Shown: piece by piece, positions 1-8,176 of the stretch
Position numbering within the stretch: the stretch's first letter is position 1
How the letters are laid out: every line of letters begins with the position of its first letter
NCBI GenBank assembly: GCA_964558655.1
Contig: CAZLEX010000004.1
Span: 12,569 to 76,568, forward strand
Reading direction: 5' to 3'
Length of the DNA stretch: 64,000 nucleotides
From: RGIG6353 sp964558655
Lineage (GTDB): Bacteria > Bacillota > Clostridia > Oscillospirales > SIG627
The notes under the pieces: generated by a model
Database searches by the model: none
What the model saw: the letters and a program-made list of their open reading frames with translations, nothing else
Told to the model about the DNA's origin: nothing
Made by a program: the position numbers and the translations under genes

Positions 1-713
1 GCGATAATACGCATTTTGGCAGCGGAATCGGCAAAAAGTTCCGATGCGGGTGAAACTGTAACTCTTTTCAAAGTATCAACTCTTCTTTGAGTTACGGTGT
101 CATAAGCCGAAACAGTATCTATTTCATCACCGAAATACTCAATTCTGACGGGATAGTCAAGATGAGACGGAAATATATCGACAATATCTCCTCTTTTCGA
201 AAATTTTCCCCTGCCGTCTACCAAATCGCACCTTGTATATCCCATATTCGAAAGCTTTTTTACAAGTTTGTCTTCCGAAAATTCTTCGCCCGGTGTCAGT
301 ACAAAAGAACTTTCGATTAGTTTTTCCGGAGGTATGGTATATTGGCAGAGAGCTTCGGCAGTGGTAAAAAGTATACATTTTTCTCCGAAGCACAACGATG
401 AAAGCACACGCAATCTGGCGTTCTCCAAATCGTGTCCGGCAGCTTCGGCATCACCGAAAAACATCTCCCGTGCCGGTAAAAAGAGTGTCGGTATATCGCT
501 TGAGGAAAACTGTTCCCACATGGAAAGAGCTTCTTTCTCATCTGAAAACACAGCAACAATACCTTTTTTTGTATCACTATACAAAGTCTGTGCAAAAACA
601 GGTCTTAACCCGGAAACCACGCCGGACACAAGTGCACTGTGTCCTTGCTCGGTATTTTTTACAATATCGATATATTCTTTCTCTTGTCTTAGCACATTTG
701 AAAACAGTTCCAT
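1..713 (-). CDS. mfd: Transcription-repair coupling factor Mfd, N-terminal part (cut by window edge)
   Basis: Mfd is a cytoplasmic ATP-dependent translocase that removes RNA polymerase stalled at DNA lesions and recruits UvrA. Only the first 237 codons are inside the window; the RNAP-interaction, helicase and C-terminal domains lie beyond the left edge. The visible part matches the UvrB-like module of Mfd: residues 158-176 (GYTRCDLVDGRGKFSKRGD) followed by DIFP and then RIEYFGDEID near 190-199, the usual Mfd/UvrB signature. The ATG at 713 follows a perfect AAGGAGGA at a short spacing. The frame is open to the window edge. The family call is firm for this fragment. Confidence 0.9.
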   Translation of the reverse strand, partial: MELFSNVLRQEKEYIDIVKNTEQGHSALVSGVVSGLRPVFAQTLYSDTKKGIVAVFSDEKEALSMWEQFSSSDIPTLFLPAREMFFGDAEAAGHDLENARLRVLSSLCFGEKCILFTTAEALCQYTIPPEKLIESSFVLTPGEEFSEDKLVKKLSNMGYTRCDLVDGRGKFSKRGDIVDIFPSHLDYPVRIEYFGDEIDTVSAYDTVTQRRVDTLKRVTVSPASELFADSAAKMRII

Positions 714-731
714 TTATCCTCCTTAAAAGAC

Positions 732-760
732 GCCGAAAAGGACAAGCCGACAGCTTGCCC
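732..760 (-). other. Hairpin in the mfd leader
   Basis: On the minus strand the mfd leader can fold GGGCAAGC-loop-GCTTGTCC (8 pairs, one G-U), followed by four U and then the mfd ribosome binding site. The plus-strand version has an A-C mismatch, so the RNA form favours the mfd transcript. The U-run is short; it may be a weak attenuator or just a leader hairpin. Confidence 0.35.
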
Positions 761-781
761 GATTTTTTATTTCTTTATTAA

Positions 782-810
782 ATAATATCATAATTTTATC
801 TTTTTTACAA
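782..810 (-). promoter_or_regulatory. Promoter candidate for mfd
   Basis: TTGTAA, 17-base spacer, TATTAT on the minus strand, between the terminator of the ABC operon and mfd. The -10 matches consensus in five of six positions, the -35 in four. Confidence 0.5.
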
Positions 811-820
811 CCCCCCTAAG

Positions 821-849
821 AAAAAAAGGGACGGTATAAAACCGTCCCT
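821..849 (-). terminator. Intrinsic terminator of the ABC exporter operon
   Basis: On the minus strand GGGACGGT / ACCGTCCC forms a strong stem followed by seven T. It sits just past the stop of the ABC permease and separates that operon from mfd. Confidence 0.85.
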
Positions 850-875
850 CAAGCAAGTATTTTCGGTAATCGAGC

Positions 876-2684
876 TTACAGAGGCAAATCCTTTTTGGTA
901 AACCGTATTGATCCTGCCGTATACCCTATAATTCCGAGTATTGCGAGAACGACAAATTTAATAATAAAGTTATCGCTTCCGTCCATGATTGATACGACAT
1001 CAAACAAAGAAATAACAGTGGCATAATTAAAGTTGTTAAGTGCATCAAGGCGTACAACGGAAGGAATTACGGGACTTCCGAAAAGTCCGAGCATTGCGGC
1101 AACCAGTGCGAATATCGACAGTCCTCCGCCGATTGCCATGGAATATTTGCTTCTGTCGAATACACAGGAGGTGAAGAAACAAAGTCCGGAAAGAGTAAAG
1201 AGAACGAGAAATGCTCCTATGTTAAGCAAAATGAGATTAGAATAAGTGAGTTCAACTTCTTCCTTAACCACAGACAAACATACACAGCCCGTAACGGTTG
1301 TCAAAGAAAACATAGCGAGAAGCGATCCGACGAGATATATCGCCTGAGTAAACACAACAGTACTTCTTTTTGTTGAAGTTGACAGTACATACGCCATAGA
1401 ACCGCTGTCAACCTGTCCGGCAACAAGATTATTGGATGCCATTATCATGTATATGATCGGCAAAAGAAGTCCCGCAAGCTTATAGAATATCGAACCGACT
1501 ATAAGGGTATATAAGTCTGCCTGCCCTATTTCTTCAAGTGCTTCGGAAACTTCATCCGGCAAAGTTGACAAAAAGCTTGTTGAGATATCCGATGATAATT
1601 CCTTTTTCTTTGCCTCAATTTCTTCGGAATAAATGATGTCGGACGCAAACTCACCGTTCTCATATTTCTTTTCCAATTCTTCGAGTTCGTATTCAAGCCG
1701 TCCTGTATACGAAGCAATCGCATTTTTCGACATATGTTTTATGTTTTCGTATGTATATCCGAATGAATTATACTTTTCTTCGGTCACGCCGTAAGAAGAA
1801 AGCGACTGTATGAGAGTCCCCCTGCTTTCACTGCTTGACATATTTCCCGCAATAAATACCGACACACATTCGGATACTCTTGCGGAACGGTATGACTCTC
1901 TTTGTTCCGATAAGATATAATCATTTATCTCGGACTCCGATATTTTTTCTATAAGTGTCATAATATCATAATCATCGGGAATACTCTCTGTGTTTGCAAT
2001 ATAAAATTCATCAAACATACCGTCGGGATTAACTGTATACATAACGGCTCCGAGCATTTCCTGTGCTTCGGATGAATCTTCTTCATAGCCCAAATCCTTT
2101 GCCTTTTCAAAAATTTCGGCTTGTAACTGTTCAATTGCAGAGGAATAAGCCGTGCTTACAGCCGCTTCTTGAGTCAAGCAAGACTGTTCCAGCCATTTTC
2201 CCATGGCTTCCGAATACTTTTCGGGACTGTCAAACCCCTCCGATACGGGCATGGACGCAATATAATTGTTTACATTGTCGGCATATGCCATGCCGGCTTC
2301 GGTTTTCATTTCCGGGCAAACATTCTCCCACGCCCGTAATGCCGTACCGTATAATTCCGTATTGTCAAAATCAGATGCAATAGGCATATTCGAATACCAC
2401 ATGAGGTAAGAAAGAGTATCACTTACATTTTGTGAAAAAAGCATGTCAAACTCGGTGAGAGAAGCTTCTGTATTATCATATTCCGAAATAGCACGCTGCT
2501 GAAGTCCGGCATCTATTTCCTCTGTAATTATTGTATCCTGAATGGCATTTCTGACCGCTCCTATATTGCCGTTGCCCGATATAAGCATAACACAGGCAAG
2601 CATAAAACAAAGTGCAAATGTGATTATTGCCCACATAGTTGCATTTGACTTGCACGACTGCTTAAATAAAGCTTTACTAAACAT
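876..2684 (-). CDS. ABC-2 type exporter permease
   Basis: Membrane subunit of an ABC exporter, about 602 residues. One N-terminal membrane segment (about residues 14-36) is followed by a large charged domain of nearly 400 residues outside the membrane. A C-terminal block of about six hydrophobic segments ends near the stop. This shape is typical of ABC-2 family permeases that move peptides, drugs or lipids; the substrate cannot be read from sequence. I start it at the ATG at 2684 because GAGGT lies seven bases upstream; a longer frame from 2777 would overlap the ATPase gene by over 80 bases with no ribosome site. It is the last gene of an operon with two ATPases and a divergent TetR regulator. 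Confidence 0.8.
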   Translation of the reverse strand: MFSKALFKQSCKSNATMWAIITFALCFMLACVMLISGNGNIGAVRNAIQDTIITEEIDAGLQQRAISEYDNTEASLTEFDMLFSQNVSDTLSYLMWYSNMPIASDFDNTELYGTALRAWENVCPEMKTEAGMAYADNVNNYIASMPVSEGFDSPEKYSEAMGKWLEQSCLTQEAAVSTAYSSAIEQLQAEIFEKAKDLGYEEDSSEAQEMLGAVMYTVNPDGMFDEFYIANTESIPDDYDIMTLIEKISESEINDYILSEQRESYRSARVSECVSVFIAGNMSSSESRGTLIQSLSSYGVTEEKYNSFGYTYENIKHMSKNAIASYTGRLEYELEELEKKYENGEFASDIIYSEEIEAKKKELSSDISTSFLSTLPDEVSEALEEIGQADLYTLIVGSIFYKLAGLLLPIIYMIMASNNLVAGQVDSGSMAYVLSTSTKRSTVVFTQAIYLVGSLLAMFSLTTVTGCVCLSVVKEEVELTYSNLILLNIGAFLVLFTLSGLCFFTSCVFDRSKYSMAIGGGLSIFALVAAMLGLFGSPVIPSVVRLDALNNFNYATVISLFDVVSIMDGSDNFIIKFVVLAILGIIGYTAGSIRFTKKDLPL

Positions 2685-2694
2685 AACTTTTACC

Positions 2695-3594
2695 TCAACC
2701 TTTCCTTTGCGAAAACAAAATATTCTTAAAGTGCATTTCAAGAGTGTAGGGGAGTTCCGAAATAAATTTAACATCATAATTTTTCAAAACCGAAAGAAGC
2801 GTCACCGTATCATATTCCCCTACCCTGACCGTAACCTGATTATACTGTTCCTGAATACGAATTTTTTCAAATTTTTCATTCAAAAATCTTACATAATCTT
2901 CTCTCTTGTGAAATTCGATTTTAAAATCTTTTATCGGCCGATGCTTTATACCGTCCATATCGCAAACATCGACGATTCTTCCGCTGTTGATAAGTGCCAC
3001 CCTGTCACAAGTGTTTTCAAGCTCCTCAAAACTGTGACTGCTCATAAAAATTGTCTTTCCGCGTTTGTGTTCCTCTTTTATTATATCGAGAAAAACGGCA
3101 CGCATAAGAGGATCAAGCCCGGTTGTAGGTTCGTCCAAAACGATTATTGGTGAATCGCTCATAAGTGCCGCAACAAGTGCGGTTTTTTGTTTCATTCCTT
3201 TACTCATTCGTTTGAGTCCCGCTCTCGGATCAAGCTGAAGCCTTTCTATCAACTGGTTGGCTCGCGACATATCTTTAATTTCCAAAAAATCAGCTTGACA
3301 TTTTAAAAAATCTATACCGGTTTTTAAATCCGGAAAAGCTATTTCTCCGGGTACATATCCGATTTTTTTAGCAATTTCGCTTGAATGTTCCCACGAAGAA
3401 AGTCCCGTAACAAACACATTCCCCGATGTCGGACGGATAAAACCCATAATATGTCTTATTGTAGTCGTTTTTCCACTGCCGTTCGTCCCAACATAACCGA
3501 CCATTTCACCTTCTCCGATTTCGAGATCAAGATCGAAAATACCGCAAGAATTACCGTAATCTTTGGTAAGTTTTTCGGTTTTTATAACTTTCAT
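2695..3594 (-). CDS. ABC transporter ATP-binding protein (second of pair)
   Basis: Nucleotide-binding subunit of the exporter, about 299 residues. Visible motifs are Walker A GTNGSGKTTT (about residues 38-47), the signature region MSKGMKQK, which replaces the usual LSGGQ, and Walker B IIVLDEPTTGLDP, then the H-loop in SSHSFEE. The C-terminal 90 residues form the accessory domain common in CcmA/NatA-like subunits. The ATG at 3594 overlaps the TGA of the preceding gene by one base (TGATG); a GTG one codon upstream is also possible, and GGAGGT serves either. It forms a pair with the neighbouring ATPase, suggesting a heterodimer or two versions for one permease. Confidence 0.88.
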   Translation of the reverse strand: MKVIKTEKLTKDYGNSCGIFDLDLEIGEGEMVGYVGTNGSGKTTTIRHIMGFIRPTSGNVFVTGLSSWEHSSEIAKKIGYVPGEIAFPDLKTGIDFLKCQADFLEIKDMSRANQLIERLQLDPRAGLKRMSKGMKQKTALVAALMSDSPIIVLDEPTTGLDPLMRAVFLDIIKEEHKRGKTIFMSSHSFEELENTCDRVALINSGRIVDVCDMDGIKHRPIKDFKIEFHKREDYVRFLNEKFEKIRIQEQYNQVTVRVGEYDTVTLLSVLKNYDVKFISELPYTLEMHFKNILFSQRKG

Positions 3595-4556
3595 CACAAT
3601 GCACCTCCGAAATCTTTATCTTCTTTGTAAAACTTCATGAAATAGTCTTCGAGAGATTCCAGCCGATTGCTGAAAGTGCGTACTCCCACTGAAGAGAGCT
3701 GTTTTATAAGCAAATTCAAATCATTATCCTCAACGCAAACATAAATGCTGTCGGCTCTTTCTTCAATAAGTTGCAAAGAGGCAATATCCACACTGCTTTC
3801 AAAAAACCGCTTCTTCGATTTTTCGTTTTCAAATACCACAGTATAATATTTTCTCGAAGCGTGTTTTAAATCATTTGCAATAAATTCGGAAACAATTTTC
3901 CCGTCTTTGATTATGGCAATACGATCGCAGGTTGAATCTATTTCCGAAAAAATATGACTTGAAAGGAGAATTGTCTTTCCACGCTCTTTTTCTTCATGAA
4001 TAAACTTAATGAAATTCTCCTGCATTACCGGATCAAGTCCGCTCGTCGGTTCATCGAGAATAAGAACATCGGGATCGGACATGAATGCCGAAGTAACGGC
4101 AAGCTTTCTCTTAACTCCGAGACTCATTCTCTTGGTCTCTCCTTTTAAAACTATATCGCTCAATTCAAAAAGCGTCAGCATTTCGTCAAGCTTTTCTTTA
4201 TTGTGAATTTTCTGCATATCCTGCATCATTCTGATAAATTCCCAGCCTGTAAGTCCTTGCGGCAGTGCAATTTCTCCGGGAATATAGCCGACGCGATTTA
4301 ATATTTTATCGTATTTTTCAAAAGTATCGCAATCCAAAATTTTCGCATTTCCCGAATCAGGCTTCGAAAACCCCATCAAATGCCGTATTGTTGTGGACTT
4401 TCCCGCACCGTTCGGCCCCAAAAATCCGAAAACTTCACCCTTATCAACATGTATGGTGACATCGAAAATTCCTCTGCCGCAACCGTAATCTTTTGTCAGA
4501 TGAGAGGTTTCTATTACAGCTGAATTTCCTTTTTCGCCGGTATTCTGTAATATCAT
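3594..4556 (-). CDS. ABC transporter ATP-binding protein (first of pair)
   Basis: Nucleotide-binding subunit, 320 residues, and the first gene of the operon read toward mfd. Walker A is GPNGAGKST, the signature region is MSLGVKRK and Walker B is VLILDEPTSGLDP, followed by SSHIF (H-loop). It resembles its downstream neighbour over the whole length, so the two probably arose by duplication. The start has AAGGAG about seven bases upstream. The TetR gene on the other side of the 144-base intergenic region probably controls it. Confidence 0.88.
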   Translation of the reverse strand: MILQNTGEKGNSAVIETSHLTKDYGCGRGIFDVTIHVDKGEVFGFLGPNGAGKSTTIRHLMGFSKPDSGNAKILDCDTFEKYDKILNRVGYIPGEIALPQGLTGWEFIRMMQDMQKIHNKEKLDEMLTLFELSDIVLKGETKRMSLGVKRKLAVTSAFMSDPDVLILDEPTSGLDPVMQENFIKFIHEEKERGKTILLSSHIFSEIDSTCDRIAIIKDGKIVSEFIANDLKHASRKYYTVVFENEKSKKRFFESSVDIASLQLIEERADSIYVCVEDNDLNLLIKQLSSVGVRTFSNRLESLEDYFMKFYKEDKDFGGAL

Positions 4557-4583
4557 ATTTTTCTCCTTTCTTTTTTAACACTG

Positions 4584-4612
4584 TTGACATTTTGACTTTG
4601 TTGAATTATAAT
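4584..4612 (+). promoter_or_regulatory. Consensus sigma-A promoter of the TetR gene
   Basis: TTGACA, 17-base spacer, TATAAT: a perfect match in both boxes, reading toward the TetR-family gene. A TATAAT also exists on the opposite strand (4606-4611) that could serve the ABC operon, but its -35 is poor. Confidence 0.8.
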
Positions 4613-4656
4613 ACTGTAAACAGAAAAAAAGAAGTACAGTTTTACTGTCACTGACA
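4611..4656 (+). promoter_or_regulatory. Candidate TetR operator with repeated ACTGT/ACAGT half-sites
   Basis: Directly after the -10 box lie CTGT-AA-ACAG (4614-4623), ACAGT-TTT-ACTGT (4636-4648) and a further ACTGAC. These are inverted half-sites placed where a bound repressor would block the TetR promoter and the divergent ABC operon. The assignment is inferred from position and symmetry. Confidence 0.5.
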
Positions 4657-4700
4657 AAATTTACACACAAGTGCGAAATTTGTTCAAATTCGGAGGAAAA

Positions 4701-5270
4701 ATGAAAGTACAAAACCTGAATAATTCATCAAGAAAAACGAAAAAACTCATAAAAAAGGTATTCGCCGAAATGCTTTCGGAAAAAAAAGCTCCCGGAAAAA
4801 TTTCAGTGTGCGAACTTTGTACTCGTGCCGACATAAGTCGCGGAACATTTTATTCGCATTACGACGATATTTACGGCGTTGCCGAAGATTACGAAAACGA
4901 ACTCATAGACGCTTTTTTCGACAGTACCCGCCTGTTCGGCTCAAAAGACATTATGCAATTCATAGATTCGATATTTGAATTTATAAGGCAAAACGACGAA
5001 AACTACCGCTTACTGTGTAAATCAAACGATCTTTTTTTCGCCACAAAAAAATTGATGGCTGTTGTTACGCAAAAACTTCTGGAACTTTGCAACAACGACA
5101 TTCGTATAAAAAAGAAAGATTATATAGATATTGAAATTCTGATTTTTTTGGAAGGTATTCTGTGCGAATATGTAAAACTATGCAGAGGATATTCCAAAAA
5201 AAGTCTTGACGATCTGTATGATTATACAAAATTTTGGGTTAAAAATTTTATTTCCGCACACTCGATTTAA
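4701..5270 (+). CDS. TetR/AcrR-family transcriptional regulator
   Basis: DNA-binding regulator of about 189 residues. The N-terminal domain has the TetR helix-turn-helix: ISVCELCTRADISRGTFYSH at about residues 35-54, ending in the typical TFYSHYDD stretch. The C-terminal 120 residues are helical and would hold the ligand pocket. The ATG at 4701 follows CGGAGG; an upstream in-frame ATG has no ribosome site. It is divergent from the two-ATPase ABC exporter and the promoter region carries symmetrical repeats, so it probably represses both itself and the exporter and responds to the exported compound. Confidence 0.88.
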   Translation: MKVQNLNNSSRKTKKLIKKVFAEMLSEKKAPGKISVCELCTRADISRGTFYSHYDDIYGVAEDYENELIDAFFDSTRLFGSKDIMQFIDSIFEFIRQNDENYRLLCKSNDLFFATKKLMAVVTQKLLELCNNDIRIKKKDYIDIEILIFLEGILCEYVKLCRGYSKKSLDDLYDYTKFWVKNFISAHSI

Positions 5271-5338
5271 CTATTGCATTTTGTAAAAATGTGTGTATAA
5301 TGAATATTGGATTTTTGTTTAAAAAACGGAGCTTAATT

Positions 5339-5611
5339 ATGGAATATACTTACAAAACTAAGGGCACCTGTTCGTCCGAGATATCTTTCGAATTAAACGA
5401 CGGACACATTTACAATGTCAATTTCAAAGGCGGCTGCAACGGAAATCTGAAAGCAGTTGCTTCTCTCGTTAACGGACTAACGGTTGAAGAAATAGAAAAC
5501 AGAATAAAAGGTATCCGATGCGGATTCAAATCCACTTCCTGCCCCGACCAACTTGCTATCGCAGTGAGAGAGGCTCTCCTTGCCGCCGAAACGGAGAATA
5601 AGAATGTTTAA
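5339..5611 (+). CDS. TSCPD-domain small protein (TIGR03905-like)
   Basis: Protein of about 90 residues with two diagnostic stretches: FKGGCNGNLKAV in the middle and CGFKSTSCPDQL near the end, the latter being the TSCPD motif. This domain also occurs at the C-terminus of some ribonucleotide reductases, and stand-alone versions are common in Clostridia with no established role. The conserved cysteines could bind metal or a cofactor. I start at ATG 5339, where MEYTYKTKG matches the family; longer frames add an unlikely N-terminus. It overlaps the next gene by eight bases, so the two are probably translated together. Confidence 0.75.
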   Translation: MEYTYKTKGTCSSEISFELNDGHIYNVNFKGGCNGNLKAVASLVNGLTVEEIENRIKGIRCGFKSTSCPDQLAIAVREALLAAETENKNV

Positions 5612-6965
5612 ACGCCGTACCGTTGAAATGACAGACGGTCCAATCATCAAAAATCTCTGGAAGTTTGCGTTTCCTGTCATGCTTTCCGGGATACTTCAGC
5701 TTCTTTACAATGCGGCTGATATTATTGTGCTCGGACGCTTTTCGGGACACACATCTCTTGCCGCCGTCGGCTCAACATCTTCTCTTATCACGCTGATAAC
5801 CAATTTCGCTATCGGACTTTCGGTAGGTGTTAATGTCATCATTGCCCGTCATATAGGTTCCGACGATCCCGAGCGTACCGATAAAGCACTTCACACGGCA
5901 GCTACCGTTGCCGTTTTTTCCGGCCTGATTTCTTTTATCATAGGTTTTTTCATCTCGCATCAGGCACTTGAATGGATGGGATCTCCCTCTGATGTCATAG
6001 ATAAATCAACTCTTTATTTAAAAATTTATTTTATAGGCGTACCCGCATCAATCATTTACAATTTCGGAAGTGCCGCTCTTCGTTCGGCGGGAGATACAAC
6101 AAGACCTTTGTGGTTTTTAACGATATCCGGAATTATAAATGTCGTGTTGAACCTTATTTTCGTAATTGTTTTTCATCTCGATGTAGCCGGAGTTGCAATA
6201 GCGACAGCGGTATCCCAATATGTATCTGCAATACTCGTTGTCATTGCTTTGATAAAAGGGCAGGGATATTTAATTTTTCGCTTTAAATCCATTTGCTTCG
6301 ACCGCCGTGAATTTGCGGAAATAATAAAACTCGGTATCCCGGCCGCAATTCAGGGAATGACTTTTTCGGTTTCAAATGTAATTTTGCAATCGGCGGTAAA
6401 CTCTTTCGACAGCTCTCTTGTAATTGCGGGAAACTCTGCGGCAAGTAATGTGGAAAGTTTCATTTATACCGTTATGAACTCTTTTTATCACGCTTCAATG
6501 ACATTTACAAGCCAAAACATCGGAGCTCACAAGGCAAACCGTATTCCGAAAATCATCTTTTCCTCCTGTTTCCTTTCATTTATATCGTGGTTTGTTATCA
6601 CATCTGTCGTACTTACATTTCCGAAAACCCTTCTCGGCTTTTATACAAGCGAACCGGCTGCCATAAGAATCGGTATTCAGCGTTTCAACCTTGTAGCAAT
6701 GACCTACATTCTTTGCGGAATTATGGATATATCTACCGGAGTTTTACGCGGTTCCGGATATTCATTGGCATCAATGATTATTTCGATTGTCGGAGTATGC
6801 GGAGTGAGAATTGTTTGGATTTTTACCGTGTTCAAACGGATTCACACATTTAATGTACTGTTCATGTGTTATCCTCTTTCCTGGTTACCGGTAATTATTG
6901 CGAATTTTCTGTTCTTTTTCTACATATACCGTAAAAAGCTAAAAAAAACCGACGCACTTTTTTAA
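5604..6965 (+). CDS. MATE-family multidrug efflux pump
   Basis: Inner-membrane antiporter of the MATE family, about 453 residues with twelve predicted hydrophobic segments. The N-terminus MTDGPIIKNLWKFAFPVML and the stretch LYNAADIIVLGRF are characteristic of MATE pumps, which export cationic drugs in exchange for Na+ or H+. The second half repeats the first in shape (LGIPAAIQGMTFSVSNV). The ATG at 5604 lies inside the last codons of the TSCPD gene (eight-base overlap), which gives translational coupling. The stop codon lies in the loop of a strong terminator. Confidence 0.9.
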   Translation: MFKRRTVEMTDGPIIKNLWKFAFPVMLSGILQLLYNAADIIVLGRFSGHTSLAAVGSTSSLITLITNFAIGLSVGVNVIIARHIGSDDPERTDKALHTAATVAVFSGLISFIIGFFISHQALEWMGSPSDVIDKSTLYLKIYFIGVPASIIYNFGSAALRSAGDTTRPLWFLTISGIINVVLNLIFVIVFHLDVAGVAIATAVSQYVSAILVVIALIKGQGYLIFRFKSICFDRREFAEIIKLGIPAAIQGMTFSVSNVILQSAVNSFDSSLVIAGNSAASNVESFIYTVMNSFYHASMTFTSQNIGAHKANRIPKIIFSSCFLSFISWFVITSVVLTFPKTLLGFYTSEPAAIRIGIQRFNLVAMTYILCGIMDISTGVLRGSGYSLASMIISIVGVCGVRIVWIFTVFKRIHTFNVLFMCYPLSWLPVIIANFLFFFYIYRKKLKKTDALF

Positions 6966-6982
6966 TGCGTCGGTTAATTTTA
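6941..6982. terminator. Bidirectional terminator between the MATE gene and the carboxypeptidase
   Basis: CCGACGCA / TGCGTCGG stem with an A-run on the left and T-rich flank on the right, serving convergent genes. The MATE stop codon lies in the loop. Confidence 0.85.
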
Positions 6983-7999
6983 TATGTATTCTTCAAAAAA
7001 TTTCAAAGTGTCGTAAACAGGAGTATATCTGCTCGTCCCGCCGCCGATTACGGCAATGTAAGTTTTATCGTTTTTAACGGCTAAACTTGCGAGGCAATGC
7101 CCCGATTGTACGGTATATCCGGTTTTCCCGCCTACTATATTAACTCCGTCAATACTGTCTTTTGATACCCTCTCAAACATGGTGCTTTTTAACAGAAGCC
7201 CATCGGGGTGCTGAGCCGTAGAAGTTGTTGTGTACTCCTCTGCCGAAAGAATTTTACGGCAAAGTTCATTGTTCATTGCACAATCCATTATTACCGCCAT
7301 ATCGTAAGCCGTTGTATAATGTTCGGCATCGTGAAGACCGCTTGTATTTGTAAAATGAGTTCCGTCAAGCCCTAACTCTTCAGCCTTTTCGTTCATCAGC
7401 GTGACAAACGCTTCTTCGCTTCCCGATACATACAACGCAACCGAAACACAAGCATCGGCTCCCGACGGCAAGATAATTCCGTACAGTAAGTCAAGTATCG
7501 TAACGGTTTCTCCGGATTCGAGCCCGGTACGCGTTGCCTGCTGTTCAACAAGAGGATTGATTACCTCATAACTCATTGTATATTCATCATAAAGATTTTC
7601 TATATTCTCAACGGCAACGATAAGAGTCATAATTTTTGTCATGGAAGCGGGATACATACGCATCGACGAATTCTTAGAAGAAATTACGGATTCATCATCT
7701 GTGCAAACAAGTATTGCGTATTCTGATTCTATATCGTTTCCGGCAACAGTTGATGTGTCAAGAAATTTCGGAGAAATGGGAATATATTTGTTTTCGACCG
7801 TAAAATCGCTTGTATGGAAAGTGGGAATCGAAACCGAATATCTGACAAGCTTATCCGAATTGTCAGCCAAATCTTCATTATCATTTCTTGAAAATGCGTC
7901 AATCAAATCAAAAAAACCTTTAAATACGAAAAAACCCACAGCAAAAAATAAAACAAGCAAAACGGTAAGACGCCCGGATTTTAATTTCCTTTTTTTCAT
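6980..7999 (-). CDS. D-alanyl-D-alanine carboxypeptidase (peptidase S11)
   Basis: Cell-wall enzyme that trims the terminal D-alanine of peptidoglycan stem peptides. It has 339 residues with one N-terminal membrane anchor (residues 11-30), so the catalytic domain is outside the cell. The serine nucleophile motif SMTK is at 119-122 and the KTG motif is in GGKTGYT near 290. The middle motif reads SGA (179-181) where most members have SGN. The protein is shorter than PBP5-type enzymes and lacks their C-terminal beta domain. It is convergent with the MATE gene. Confidence 0.88.
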   Translation of the reverse strand: MKKRKLKSGRLTVLLVLFFAVGFFVFKGFFDLIDAFSRNDNEDLADNSDKLVRYSVSIPTFHTSDFTVENKYIPISPKFLDTSTVAGNDIESEYAILVCTDDESVISSKNSSMRMYPASMTKIMTLIVAVENIENLYDEYTMSYEVINPLVEQQATRTGLESGETVTILDLLYGIILPSGADACVSVALYVSGSEEAFVTLMNEKAEELGLDGTHFTNTSGLHDAEHYTTAYDMAVIMDCAMNNELCRKILSAEEYTTTSTAQHPDGLLLKSTMFERVSKDSIDGVNIVGGKTGYTVQSGHCLASLAVKNDKTYIAVIGGGTSRYTPVYDTLKFFEEYI

Positions 8000-8115
8000 T
8001 TTTATAACCCCATGAAATTACTACTCTTTCAGTTTATCACAAAATCACTCTGATGTCGACATATTTTTTTACTTTTTTCAACAATTTACAAATTTAAAAA
8101 TTTATCGTCAACCTA

Positions 8116-8144
8116 TTGAAAAAAATCAATATGTCGGTTATAAT
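8116..8144 (+). promoter_or_regulatory. Promoter of the AI-2E family gene
   Basis: TTGAAA, 17-base spacer, TATAAT; 32 bases upstream of the gene's start codon. Confidence 0.7.
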
Positions 8145-8176
8145 AAAATTCAAAGAGAAAATAGAAGGGGTATGTT

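Noticed and set aside
87..781. Several plus-strand frames at the left edge
   Set aside because: All are shadows of mfd on the minus strand, whose frame has a perfect ribosome site and Mfd motifs.
2685..2777. N-terminal extension of the ABC permease
   Set aside because: It overlaps the ATPase gene, and the ribosome site GAGGT points to the ATG at 2684.
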